Shown here piece after piece: positions 1 to 7,302 of a DNA stretch of 33,770 nucleotides. This stretch comes from Pseudomonadota bacterium (GTDB taxonomy: Bacteria; Pseudomonadota; Gammaproteobacteria; Woeseiales; Woeseiaceae), in the NCBI GenBank assembly GCA_027295475.1, contig JAPUKV010000193.1:1-33770 (forward strand), written 5' to 3'. A program made the position numbers and the translations under genes. The notes under the pieces are model-generated. The model was not told where the DNA came from. It saw only the letters and a program-made list of their open reading frames with translations, and did no database searches. The number at the start of each line of letters is the position of its first letter. The stretch's first letter is position 1.

Positions 1-39
1 CTCCAGGAACAGCTTGAAAAACTTGAGAATTTAGACTGA
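1..39 (+). CDS. 3' end of an unidentified upstream gene (partial)
   Basis: Frame 1 is open from the first base to a TGA at 37-39 and encodes a short, charged, Leu/Glu/Lys-rich tail (ending EKLENLD). A tail like this is typical of a coiled-coil or helical C-terminus. Twelve residues are too few to assign a family. The following 120 bases are the leader of the next gene. An open frame this short could arise by chance, so the call is weak. Confidence 0.35.
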   Translation, partial: LQEQLEKLENLD

Positions 40-101
40 AAGAGCATATTCTGAGCACTGGATCACAATCTGGGCCAGGGGATGTGCAATGAAGCCGCCT
101 A

Positions 102-121
102 TTAGCGACTATTGGCGACTA
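102..121 (+). repeat. 10-bp tandem repeat in the moxR leader
   Basis: Two adjacent copies of TTRGCGACTA (TTAGCGACTA then TTGGCGACTA) lie about 40 bases upstream of the moxR start. This could be a regulator half-site pair or chance. I see no convincing sigma-70 promoter beside it. Confidence 0.3.
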
Positions 122-161
122 ATGATCCTGAGCCCAATCAATCGCGTTTAAGGAGTAGCCG

Positions 162-1127
162 ATGCAGCGCGGAAGTACGCTGGAACAATTGCCCCTGGGC
201 GCGGACAGCCAACGCATTGCAATCGACAATGCGCGCAAATCCCTGGGCACGATCATTCTCGGCAAAGACGAAAAGATATCCTTGAGCCTCGCCTGCCTGC
301 TGGCGCGGGGTCATTTGTTGATAGAAGATCTGCCAGGACTCGGCAAAACGATGCTTGCGCAGGCGCTCGCCCGGGTGCTCGGACTGAGTTATCAGCGAAT
401 CCAGTTCACCAGTGACCTTCTGCCCGCAGACATCGTAGGCGTGTCCATATTCCAGCAAGGCGCTGGCGAGTTTAAGTTTCAACCGGGACCGGTTTTCGCT
501 CAGCTGGTGCTTGCCGATGAGGTCAATCGTGCGACCCCGAAGGCGCAAAGTGCCTTGCTCGAGGCGATGGAGGAACAGCAGGTTTCCGTGGACGGGCAGA
601 CGCATGCGCTGCCGGAACCGTTTTTTGTCGTCGCGACCCAGAACCCTTCCGACCAGATCGGGACGTTTCCGTTACCCGAATCCCAGCTCGATCGATTTCT
701 GATGCGTATCGAACTCGGCTATCCGAACGAAGAAAGTGAACGTGCTCTGATCACAGGTCGAGACCGGCGGCAGATGATGGAAGAAATAGAAGCGACGCTG
801 AGTCCCGAACTCGTGACCGAGCTTCAGGAGGCCGTCGAAAAAGTACACATGAGCGGACCGCTCGTCGATTACGTTCAGGTACTGGTCCGGTTCACACGGG
901 AATCACCGGATATCGAAACCGGTCTCTCGCCGCGCGGTGCCCTTGCTTTGGTGGCAGCGGCGAAAGCCCACGCCTTCATCCTGCGCCATTCAGGCGTCTT
1001 TCCGGATGATGTGCAAGCCGTTTTTGCTGCCGTCGCCGGACACAGGCTGAAGCCCGCAAGCGGCTCCAGCTATCGGAGTCCGGGCGAACTAAGCCGACAT
1101 GTCCTCGATTCCGTGGCAATTCCCTAG
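162..1127 (+). CDS. MoxR-family AAA+ ATPase
   Basis: A 321-residue cytoplasmic AAA+ ATPase of the MoxR family, chaperone-like proteins thought to help assemble or activate partner proteins, often ones carrying VWA or DUF58 domains. The Walker A is the typical MoxR form LPGLGKT (about residues 57-63). The Walker B is LVLADEVNRA (about 115-124), followed by the family's ALLEAMEE and ATQNP (sensor 1) segments. The ATG is supported by a good Shine-Dalgarno, AAGGAG at 150-155, seven bases ahead. It is the first gene of a three-gene operon, and its end overlaps the DUF58 gene by 29 bases. The moxR-DUF58-transglutaminase order is widespread in Gammaproteobacteria. The specific client is not known; the family call is secure. 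Confidence 0.95.
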   Translation: MQRGSTLEQLPLGADSQRIAIDNARKSLGTIILGKDEKISLSLACLLARGHLLIEDLPGLGKTMLAQALARVLGLSYQRIQFTSDLLPADIVGVSIFQQGAGEFKFQPGPVFAQLVLADEVNRATPKAQSALLEAMEEQQVSVDGQTHALPEPFFVVATQNPSDQIGTFPLPESQLDRFLMRIELGYPNEESERALITGRDRRQMMEEIEATLSPELVTELQEAVEKVHMSGPLVDYVQVLVRFTRESPDIETGLSPRGALALVAAAKAHAFILRHSGVFPDDVQAVFAAVAGHRLKPASGSSYRSPGELSRHVLDSVAIP

Positions 1128-2112
1128 TTTCCCAGGGGTACCATCCCTCCGCAAGGCCGTTGGCGAACGCGTCCTGCGCTGGGCACGCAAACGTCAGGGC
1201 GCCGACCGGCACCAGACACGGCTGCACTCGAAGCGAATCTATATCCTGCCGACCGGCGTCGGTCTCGTGTTCGCACTCATGAGCTTCGCAATGCTGATGG
1301 GCTCGATGAACTACAACAATAATCTGTCGTTCGTTCTGACATTCTTGCTGGCAGGACTTGGGCTGGTGTCGATGCACCAGTGTCAACGCAACCTGGTCGG
1401 CCTCGAGTTGCGTTTTGCCGGTGTCGATCCGGTATTCGCGGGACAGCCGGCCAAGTTCAGAATCGCGATCACCAACCGCTCCAAGAACAGTCGATACCAT
1501 CTCCAGTTGTATGCTGGAACGGTGTCAAGCGAGGTCCAAGACCTCGGACCGGGAGACAGTCGAGTTTTTCAACTGCCACTACCGACCGAAAAACGCGGTC
1601 ATGTCACTCTCGAGCACTTCGGCATCAGAACCCTTTTCCCGTTCGAGTTATTTCGCTCCTGGGCCTGGTTGCACATGGACCTGCAGGGTCTCGTCTACCC
1701 AAGACCCGTAGACGAAGCGCCGGAGCCTCCAGCGACGCAGTCGGCACACGGCCACCGGCAACATGACGAGCGGGGAGAGGAAGATTTTGCAGGATTGAGA
1801 AAATTTCATGACGGCGATTCGCCACGACACGTCGCATGGAAAGCCTACGCACGCAGCGGCGAACTATTCTCGAAGCAGTTTGCAGGCGCAGACACGAGCA
1901 GCCAGTGGTTCGATTTTAATCAGGTCGACGCAGAGGATCTCGAACAACGGCTGTCGATAATGACGCGTTGGATCATCGACGCAGACAGGACACACCGTGA
2001 CTATGGCGTGCGCATACCGGGCTCCGAGTTCCCGCCGGCGCACGGCGAGTCTCATCGCCACGTCTGCCTGGAGGCGCTCGCAGTATTCAATGGCGGCCAC
2101 ATGAATGCTTAA
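1099..2112 (+). CDS. DUF58 domain-containing membrane protein
   Basis: A 337-residue protein of the DUF58 family. After a basic N-terminus there are two closely spaced hydrophobic segments (about residues 48-68 and 75-92). A soluble region follows, with the DUF58 hallmark around residues 225-255: the GEEDFAGLRKFHDGDSPRHV stretch followed by WKAYARSGELFSKQF. DUF58 proteins resemble VWA proteins and are usually encoded next to a MoxR ATPase, as here. Their molecular role is unclear, though envelope or secreted-complex maturation is often proposed. The gene starts 29 bases inside moxR and overlaps the next gene by 8 bases, so translational coupling is likely. Confidence 0.92.
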   Translation: MSSIPWQFPSFPGVPSLRKAVGERVLRWARKRQGADRHQTRLHSKRIYILPTGVGLVFALMSFAMLMGSMNYNNNLSFVLTFLLAGLGLVSMHQCQRNLVGLELRFAGVDPVFAGQPAKFRIAITNRSKNSRYHLQLYAGTVSSEVQDLGPGDSRVFQLPLPTEKRGHVTLEHFGIRTLFPFELFRSWAWLHMDLQGLVYPRPVDEAPEPPATQSAHGHRQHDERGEEDFAGLRKFHDGDSPRHVAWKAYARSGELFSKQFAGADTSSQWFDFNQVDAEDLEQRLSIMTRWIIDADRTHRDYGVRIPGSEFPPAHGESHRHVCLEALAVFNGGHMNA

Positions 2113-4087
2113 GCGAACCGGTACGGACGGATCATTGCTGGCCAGTTTGCCCTGGACCCTGGCGGCACTGGCGTTTTCGCTGGTGCCGCATGTGCACTTT
2201 CTGCCGGTTTGGATAACAGTCGCGTTTCTGGCCTGCGCCGGCTGGCGATGGAACATCGAGCGTCACCGCCGTGCCCTGCCGAGCCCCTGGCTCCGTGTTG
2301 TACTGGCCCTCATATGTTTCCTCGGCGTGCTTGCATCATACGAGTCGGTAAGCGGCGTCGGCCCGGGCTCCGCGCTGTTGGCGATAATGGCTGCATTGAA
2401 ATTGCTCGAGACTCGCAAGCGGCGCGATCAATTTGTGCTGCTGTTCATATCGATTTTTCTCGTCATGGCCTCGTTGCTCCGTGAGCAGTATCTCTGGTCA
2501 CTGCCCTATCTGATTCTCGCAATCGCATTGACGATGACGGCCTGGCTAAGGATGTCCCTGGCCAACGACGGCGGCGAGACCAGCAGCAGGCAGAGCTTCA
2601 AAACCGCTGGCCGTCTGATTCTGTATGCAACTCCGCTGATGCTCGCCATGTGGATTCTGTTTCCGAGAATCGCAACACCGTTCTGGGCTATTCCTGTCGA
2701 TACCAGTCGTGCCATATCGGGACTAAGTGACCGCATGAGCCCCGGCGATATCAGCTCGCTCTCACTCTCGAACGCAGTTGCGTTCAGGGCCAAGTTCGAA
2801 GGCGACGCACCTGATCCAATAGACCGTTACTGGAGAGGTCTTGTCCTGTATCGGTTCAATGGCCGGACCTGGTCCGGGTGGGAGCCGATCATGGCTCGAA
2901 GCGCGAAAGAGGAGCTTCTTGTCGCGGGTGAACCTGTGCGGTATCAGGTAACAATGGAGCCAACCCGGCAGCAGTGGGTATTCGCACTGGACATACCTTT
3001 CGAGTGGTCCATGAGCGAGATTTTCATGGGACCACAACATCAGCTTGCGAAGGAGCGGCCGATAGACCAAAGAATGGCTTACGAGGTCACTTCGTACACC
3101 CGATATCAAATTACTCCGAAAATGACGTCGTATTCCCGGACCCGGTACACGAGACTGCCAACCAAGAGCAACCCGCGTACAGTGGAACTTGCACAAAGCA
3201 TGCGGCGCGCCAGCGAAGACGACGAATCTTTCGCCAAAGCTGTTTTGCAAAGGTTTCACGAAGAAGAATATTTCTACACTCTCCGGCCGCCCGCACTCGG
3301 CAGCAATCCTGTCGATCGCTTCATGTTTGATACGCGCCGCGGTTTTTGCGAACACTATGCTTCCGCATTCGCCGTGATGATGCGCGCAGCCGGTATCCCG
3401 TCTCGCATCGTATTGGGCTACCAGGGCGGTGAAATCAATCCGATGGGTGGCCACCTGACTGTCAGGCAAGCCGATGCGCACGCGTGGACGGAGATCTGGC
3501 TGCCGAATCGCGGCTGGCACCGGGTTGACCCAACGGCAGCCGTCGCGCCCGAACGTATCGAGTCCGGTATATCGGGGGCAATGTTATCCGGCATTGCCGC
3601 AAGCTGGGGGCTTGCCACGCCGATCGCGCTTATACATCGCCTGGGACTGACCTGGGATGCCTTGAACGCCAAGTGGAACGACTGGATTCTCGGTTACGGG
3701 CCGGATCAACAGGAGTCGTTCCTCGAGTGGCTCGGCATGGACGAGCCCAACTGGCGGAAGATGATGTTGACGCTGACCTTTCTGCTTGCTGCCCTCGTAG
3801 GCCTGATCAGTCTCGCCCTGATGATGCGGTATCGGCCGCCGCAGAAGGACCACGCTGCCTTGTTGTACAAGAAATTCACGCGGAAGGCCGGCTTAACGCC
3901 GAACTGCGGGGAAACCCCGCAGGACTATGCGAGCCGATTAAGCGAGGACAGAAAAGAACTCGCCGCCGGCGCAGACCGAGTGACCGTACAGTACTTGTCA
4001 GCGCGCTACGGGCCGCCGAACCCCGCAGCAACGGACTTGCTGCGAGCCGCCGTCGCCGGATTCAAAACTGCTACTCCGTCAAGGTGA
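2105..4087 (+). CDS. TgpA-like transglutaminase (DUF3488 plus transglutaminase core)
   Basis: A 660-residue inner-membrane protein resembling Pseudomonas TgpA. The N-terminal ~190 residues hold a cluster of membrane segments (DUF3488). A large periplasmic domain follows with a transglutaminase-like cysteine-protease core. The catalytic triad is visible as Cys415 (RRGFCEHYA), His459 (DAHAWTEIW) and Asp475 (WHRVDPT). One more membrane helix (about 555-578) precedes a C-terminal cytoplasmic tail with a DUF4129-like look. In Pseudomonas aeruginosa TgpA is essential and envelope-linked, but its substrate is not settled. The start overlaps the DUF58 stop by 8 bases, completing the moxR-DUF58-tgpA operon. 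All three triad residues are present, so it is probably active. Confidence 0.93.
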   Translation: MLKRTGTDGSLLASLPWTLAALAFSLVPHVHFLPVWITVAFLACAGWRWNIERHRRALPSPWLRVVLALICFLGVLASYESVSGVGPGSALLAIMAALKLLETRKRRDQFVLLFISIFLVMASLLREQYLWSLPYLILAIALTMTAWLRMSLANDGGETSSRQSFKTAGRLILYATPLMLAMWILFPRIATPFWAIPVDTSRAISGLSDRMSPGDISSLSLSNAVAFRAKFEGDAPDPIDRYWRGLVLYRFNGRTWSGWEPIMARSAKEELLVAGEPVRYQVTMEPTRQQWVFALDIPFEWSMSEIFMGPQHQLAKERPIDQRMAYEVTSYTRYQITPKMTSYSRTRYTRLPTKSNPRTVELAQSMRRASEDDESFAKAVLQRFHEEEYFYTLRPPALGSNPVDRFMFDTRRGFCEHYASAFAVMMRAAGIPSRIVLGYQGGEINPMGGHLTVRQADAHAWTEIWLPNRGWHRVDPTAAVAPERIESGISGAMLSGIAASWGLATPIALIHRLGLTWDALNAKWNDWILGYGPDQQESFLEWLGMDEPNWRKMMLTLTFLLAALVGLISLALMMRYRPPQKDHAALLYKKFTRKAGLTPNCGETPQDYASRLSEDRKELAAGADRVTVQYLSARYGPPNPAATDLLRAAVAGFKTATPSR

Positions 4088-4166
4088 CATTGATGGAGTA
4101 CTGGTTGGCGACAAAAAAGTGCAGGCCACCGGGGAATAGATCACGAATCTGACAAAGCCCGGTCAT
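4071..4166 (-). other. short antisense open frame, possible gene remnant
   Basis: On the minus strand an ATG at 4164-4166 opens a 31-codon frame ending in TAG at 4071-4073, overlapping the tgpA stop tail to tail. The composition looks protein-like (segments DLFPGGLHFFVANQY and INVTLTE). Just upstream, in a different frame, another protein-like stretch (GFYVGGEKVFFNSQVESEHR) runs into a TGA at 4163-4165. Adding a single A in the AA at the junction would join the two into one reading frame. I do not recognise either piece. It may be the broken end of a lost gene, or chance. Confidence 0.25.
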
Positions 4167-4432
4167 TGCCGATGCTCGCTTTCGACCTGACTGTTGAAAA
4201 ACACTTTTTCGCCGCCGACGTAAAAACCTTGCTCCTCAGACGAATGGCTGCCCCGTATTATTCGCCTTGCAACGCCGCTACCTTACATAAAACATGACGC
4301 AGTTCCATGTCACAGGCGTGATGCAGGCGAACGACACCAGCGATGTTTTCTGTCAAATTGTGACAACAGTAACAGTATCGGAACGCGGTATGCTTTAAAC
4401 GCCGCTGCCCGTGTCCTGATGGGTTGTTGAGT
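4088..4432. other. intergenic region between tgpA and the first SleB gene
   Basis: These 345 bases hold the antisense frames noted at 4071-4250 and a GAAAAA-CAC-TTTTTC hairpin (4196-4210) with no U-run after it. They also hold leader copy A (about 4237-4381), which is repeated at 5935-6078. I see no complete gene here. Confidence 0.6.
4272..4368 (+). repeat. duplicated leader element, copy A
   Basis: This 97-base block matches 5967-6063 without gaps. By hand alignment about 84 of 97 bases are identical, and weaker similarity extends upstream to about 4237. It ends 64 bases before the SleB-type hydrolase start at 4433. It contains a TTACATAAAA stretch that could be a -10 region, and the dyad TGTCA-aattg-TGACA at 4351-4365. 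Copy B also precedes a SleB-type gene, so a shared promoter, leader RNA or regulator site is the simplest reading. On the minus strand both copies also encode a similar short peptide segment (around VVRLHHA), but the base changes do not favour third positions, so coding is doubtful. Confidence 0.75.
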
Positions 4433-5038
4433 ATGGTCAATTCTCTGCTATACAAAGCGTATTTGTTGCCCGCTGTCTTGCGGCGTTATCCGCCCTTCAG
4501 GCGTAATTCGCTCTATTCCTGGCTCAGCTGGCACGCCAACGATCTGACTTTTTTCACGCTGCTGGGCCTGCCGGTCGTAATGCTCGGCTTAATGTTTCGC
4601 TTTGCTTACACAGATCATCTTCAGGTCGAATTAGAGCAACAACGCTACGCGGATCTTACCTGTCTTGCCCGAAACATTTACTTCGAAGCAAGAGGTGAAC
4701 CGACGGCAGGTCAATACGCAGTCGCTGAAGTCACCATGAACCGCGTCGCATCCAAGCGTTTCCCGGGGTCCGTCTGTGCGGTCGTCCATGAGGCGAGGTG
4801 GGACAGGATTCGGAAGCGCTATGTCGGCGCTTTTTCCTGGACAGAACTGGACTCTGTGCCAAGGCCGAAAGAAGTTCCCTGGGAATTGGCTACACTGGTA
4901 GCCGTTGCGATCTACGACAATCAAGAAGAACTTAAAGTCCCCGGAGCATTGTTTTATCATGCCGACCGCATTTCCCCTCGCTGGTCACGAACGAAGAAAA
5001 TGGTCGCCCAGATCGGTGCGCACAAATTCTACGAGTGA
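4433..5038 (+). CDS. SleB-type cell wall hydrolase (Hydrolase_2), membrane-anchored
   Basis: A 201-residue protein with one membrane segment (about residues 39-57, FFTLLGLPVVMLGLMF) and a C-terminal SleB/CwlJ-type domain from about residue 73. These enzymes cleave the peptidoglycan glycan chain; the founding members are spore-cortex lytic enzymes, but Proteobacteria carry them for general wall remodelling. The catalytic region is CLARNIYFEARGE, with Glu85 the likely general acid. The AFSWTELD, ALFYHADRI and QIGAHKFYE segments complete the domain. The ATG at 4433 is preferred over a TTG at 4424; neither has a strong ribosome site. The upstream leader is shared with the second SleB gene at 6177. 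The two proteins are only distantly similar (about 35-40% by eye). Confidence 0.85.
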   Translation: MVNSLLYKAYLLPAVLRRYPPFRRNSLYSWLSWHANDLTFFTLLGLPVVMLGLMFRFAYTDHLQVELEQQRYADLTCLARNIYFEARGEPTAGQYAVAEVTMNRVASKRFPGSVCAVVHEARWDRIRKRYVGAFSWTELDSVPRPKEVPWELATLVAVAIYDNQEELKVPGALFYHADRISPRWSRTKKMVAQIGAHKFYE

Positions 5039-5192
5039 AATCGTCTCGGTAATATTTTCTTCCTGGCCGATTTAGCGTGCCAGGATTCGTCCTGGTCCTG
5101 CTTAGGTCTGCCTGCAGAAACCAGTGCGACCAATCTGGTCGATCCGGGCAAGGTCCGCACATTCAGCAAGTCGCAAGTCTCAAAATAATGTC

Positions 5193-5216
5193 CGCTTACG
5201 GCCCGGGCTGTAAGCG
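5193..5216. terminator. near-perfect 24-bp palindrome between convergent genes
   Basis: The sequence reads CGCTTAC-GGCCCGGGCT-GTAAGCG, with outer arms pairing over 7 bases and GCCC/GGGC inside. It lies between the SleB gene ending at 5038 and the convergent DUF1203 gene ending at 5227. That position fits a bidirectional terminator, though neither side has a strong T-run. A smaller hairpin, CGACCA-ATC-TGGTCG, lies at 5127-5141. Confidence 0.35.
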
Positions 5217-5226
5217 AACGTTGTAA

Positions 5227-5694
5227 TTACGCTTGCTCAACTCGGGCGGCGTAACAACCGCGCTTGGCATTGTGTAAATGAAGGTAGCTGACTGATTCGA
5301 TTGCAAGCATGCGATCAAGCATGGGTTCAAGCTGACGACCGTCAACAATATCAGCATCAACCATCATTCCGGACGAATCAAATGCCCGCACTGAAATCAT
5401 TCGATGCCGTAGCATCTCAGGTACCTCATTCCTACCAGGTTTAGCCTGACCCGCCCATTCTCGAACGAAAATTGCATGACTCGAGCGGTACGGGGACAAG
5501 GCAGGTTGATGTTCATAGTTCATAAGAAGAACGGTTTCGCCTATATCAGCGTCCTGTAGTGAGACACGGCATGGATATCCCGGTTTATTATCGACGATTA
5601 TTCGCTCGACTCCAGATGTAGCGAGCGCCTCAGGATCCTTCCCGAATAAGTGCTTGAATTGATCAACGTCCAAGCCAGAAATCTGAAAGCACAT
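5227..5694 (-). CDS. DUF1203 domain-containing protein
   Basis: A 155-residue soluble protein that covers the whole DUF1203 family length. Family signatures are the N-terminal SGLDVDQFKHLFG, then KPGYPCRVSLQDADIGETVL, then NYEHQPALSPYRSSHAIFVR. The C-terminus carries HLHNAKRGCYAARVE. No function is established for the family. No signal peptide or membrane helix is present. It stands alone on the minus strand between the two SleB genes and converges on the first. The ATG at 5694 follows AAAGAGAA, a weak ribosome site. Confidence 0.88.
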   Translation of the reverse strand: MCFQISGLDVDQFKHLFGKDPEALATSGVERIIVDNKPGYPCRVSLQDADIGETVLLMNYEHQPALSPYRSSHAIFVREWAGQAKPGRNEVPEMLRHRMISVRAFDSSGMMVDADIVDGRQLEPMLDRMLAIESVSYLHLHNAKRGCYAARVEQA

Positions 5695-6176
5695 AATGTT
5701 CTCTTTGGTACAGTGGAGTAGTAGATTCTACGCGTTCAATCTCCCCATACTGGTCAGATTCGGACTCGTAATTCAGCAAACCGAATCTTACGGCGCACTG
5801 ACGGACGCTGGCACCTCTTGATATATCGGCTTCGGTCACGAGCGGTCATTCGATGTATAAGAAACAAACCGACGCGAGGGGCAGACCGCCGTCGAAAGCA
5901 AACATTCACGAGTGATTGGACAATAAGCGCTCGTCAGGCGAATGACTGCCTCGCATTCGTCTTACTACGCCGTTACCTTACATAAAAAATGACGCAGTTC
6001 AATGTCATCGGCGTGATGCAGACGAACGACATCAGATATGATTTCTGCCAGATTGTGGCAACAAATAACAATAACGGTTGCCTGAATTCCCCTACTGACG
6101 TCCCCCGCCGAGCAGGTCCAGGCGAAAACCACTGATTCTCAAATAAGCAGTTCGCATCCGTTACGAGGACTCGTAC
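5695..6176. other. intergenic region between DUF1203 and the second SleB gene
   Basis: These 482 bases separate divergent genes. The left part (5695-5934) must hold the DUF1203 promoter; I see no confident match. The right part holds leader copy B (about 5935-6078) and a further roughly 100 bases down to a clear GAGGA ribosome site at 6165-6169. I see no gene here. Confidence 0.6.
5967..6063 (+). repeat. duplicated leader element, copy B
   Basis: Second copy of the 97-base element at 4272-4368, about 87% identical by hand alignment. Here the dyad reads TGCCA-gattg-TGGCA (6046-6060). Compared with copy A, both arms have changed together (T to C on the left, A to G on the right), so the pairing is kept. 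The element ends 113 bases before the ATG of the second SleB-type gene. Confidence 0.75.
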
Positions 6177-6665
6177 ATGAAGAACGTGCAACAGGGATTC
6201 GCACTGATCGAACGCATGATCGCTGTAGCCATCATTGGTATTGTCGCTCCGTTGTACGTGAGCAACGTCAATGCTCAAACCCTGAAAGAGGAGCAGAATT
6301 GTCTCGCACTTTCGATTTACTGGGAGGCGAGAGGAGAAATTCGTCGCGGCATGATCGCCGTGGGATGGACAGTGCTCAATCGCACGCGGAGTAAGCATTT
6401 TCCATCCACACCTTGCGAGGTTGTGCATGAAGGCGGTGAAGAGGGGCCCTGTCAATTCTCCTGGTGGTGTGACGGGAAGAGCGACAGACCACGAGATCAA
6501 GACAGCTGGACAGCGGCCCTCCTGTTATCTGCCAGGCTGTTGGTTGACCCGCCGCCGGATCCGACCGGCGGCGCACTGTTCTACCACAGCACATATATTC
6601 CGTTGCCCTGGAGGCGAAAGCGCATCCGAACCGCCCAGATTGGCGGACACGTATTTTATCGCTAG
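6177..6665 (+). CDS. SleB-type cell wall hydrolase with prepilin-like N-terminus
   Basis: A 162-residue protein. Residues 40-162 form a SleB/CwlJ-type peptidoglycan hydrolase domain: CLALSIYWEARGE with Glu50 as likely general acid, then PCQFSWWCDGKSDRP, GALFYHSTY and QIGGHVFYR. The first 30 residues closely resemble a type IV prepilin leader. QQG is followed by F8, Glu at +5 (Glu12) and a long hydrophobic stretch (MIAVAIIGIVAPLYV). An Arg at position 13 breaks the usual pattern, where Leu is common. The stretch could instead be a Sec signal peptide cut after SNVNA (residue 33). The ATG has a good GAGGA seven bases upstream, so this N-terminus is probably really translated. The upstream leader is a copy of the one before the gene at 4433. 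Confidence 0.85.
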   Translation: MKNVQQGFALIERMIAVAIIGIVAPLYVSNVNAQTLKEEQNCLALSIYWEARGEIRRGMIAVGWTVLNRTRSKHFPSTPCEVVHEGGEEGPCQFSWWCDGKSDRPRDQDSWTAALLLSARLLVDPPPDPTGGALFYHSTYIPLPWRRKRIRTAQIGGHVFYR

Positions 6666-6714
6666 GATTATTGAGTAAGATTGGGCCGACCATGGTGAGG
6701 GGAGCTAAATCCTG

Positions 6715-7125
6715 TTATTGCTGCTTCCCCAACTCATGCGCCCCCCTATTACTATCGAACTCGGCGTCATTTGCGAAGCCAAGCCGACACATGGTTTCGA
6801 TCCAATCGATCACCGTAGCCTCGTCCATGCGGATCGGTGTTGTCCAGCCGGTTGTTATGAACAGGGCAGAATCGCTCGCAGATTCGCCAGACCGTGAGTC
6901 GTATCCTAAATCCACGAGTTTCGAATTCAAGGCTTCGGCATTTGCCGACTTGTTGGTGTAAAAGAAAAATTCCAGGCGAAGTTCACGATCCTCGTGCTCC
7001 CGGAGCCGCGCGAGAGCTTGACGAGTCATAGAGACCTGTCTGGCCAGGTTCGTCTCAAACTGTGCCTCGGTGTGATATGGACTGGACGAACTTTTCGAGC
7101 CAAAAAGCTTGTCGAATATACTCAC
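6715..7125 (-). CDS. RraB-like (RNase E inhibitor domain) protein
   Basis: A 136-residue protein whose residues ~48-125 match the RraB-type fold. Segments LEFFFYTNKSANAEALNSKL, TTGWTTPIRM and ETMCRLGFANDAEFD are typical of RraB-domain proteins. E. coli RraB binds RNase E and modulates RNA decay. This protein differs by having a basic/Ser-rich N-terminal extension (FGSKSSSS) and lacking the acidic N-terminus of RraB. It may be a paralogue with another role. It lies tail to tail with the SleB gene ending at 6665, with 49 bases between the stops. Confidence 0.75.
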   Translation of the reverse strand: MSIFDKLFGSKSSSSPYHTEAQFETNLARQVSMTRQALARLREHEDRELRLEFFFYTNKSANAEALNSKLVDLGYDSRSGESASDSALFITTGWTTPIRMDEATVIDWIETMCRLGFANDAEFDSNRGAHELGKQQ

Positions 7126-7302
7126 AAGATTTGCCCGCTTGGAGGGGATTCGCTGCGGCTATGGTACACATTGACCACTCCCGGGCTTAGCTGAAGTGCT
7201 TGTATAGCGTCGGCCGCAGGCCTTTTCCACGATGCACTGAATATTTCCAGTACATTTACTTCCCGGTACCACTATTCCAGGTATGCCTCGCATTGACGGT
7301 GC

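Noticed and set aside
2762..3520. Minus-strand open frame (252 codons) inside the transglutaminase gene
   Set aside because: It is antisense to the transglutaminase core with its full catalytic triad, and matches no family I know.
4258..4455. Minus-strand 65-codon frame across leader copy A, with a similar peptide in copy B
   Set aside because: The shared segment (VVRLHHA...) looks protein-like, but differences between the copies are not biased to third positions and the copy B frame has no convincing start. I treat it as a by-product of a conserved non-coding element.
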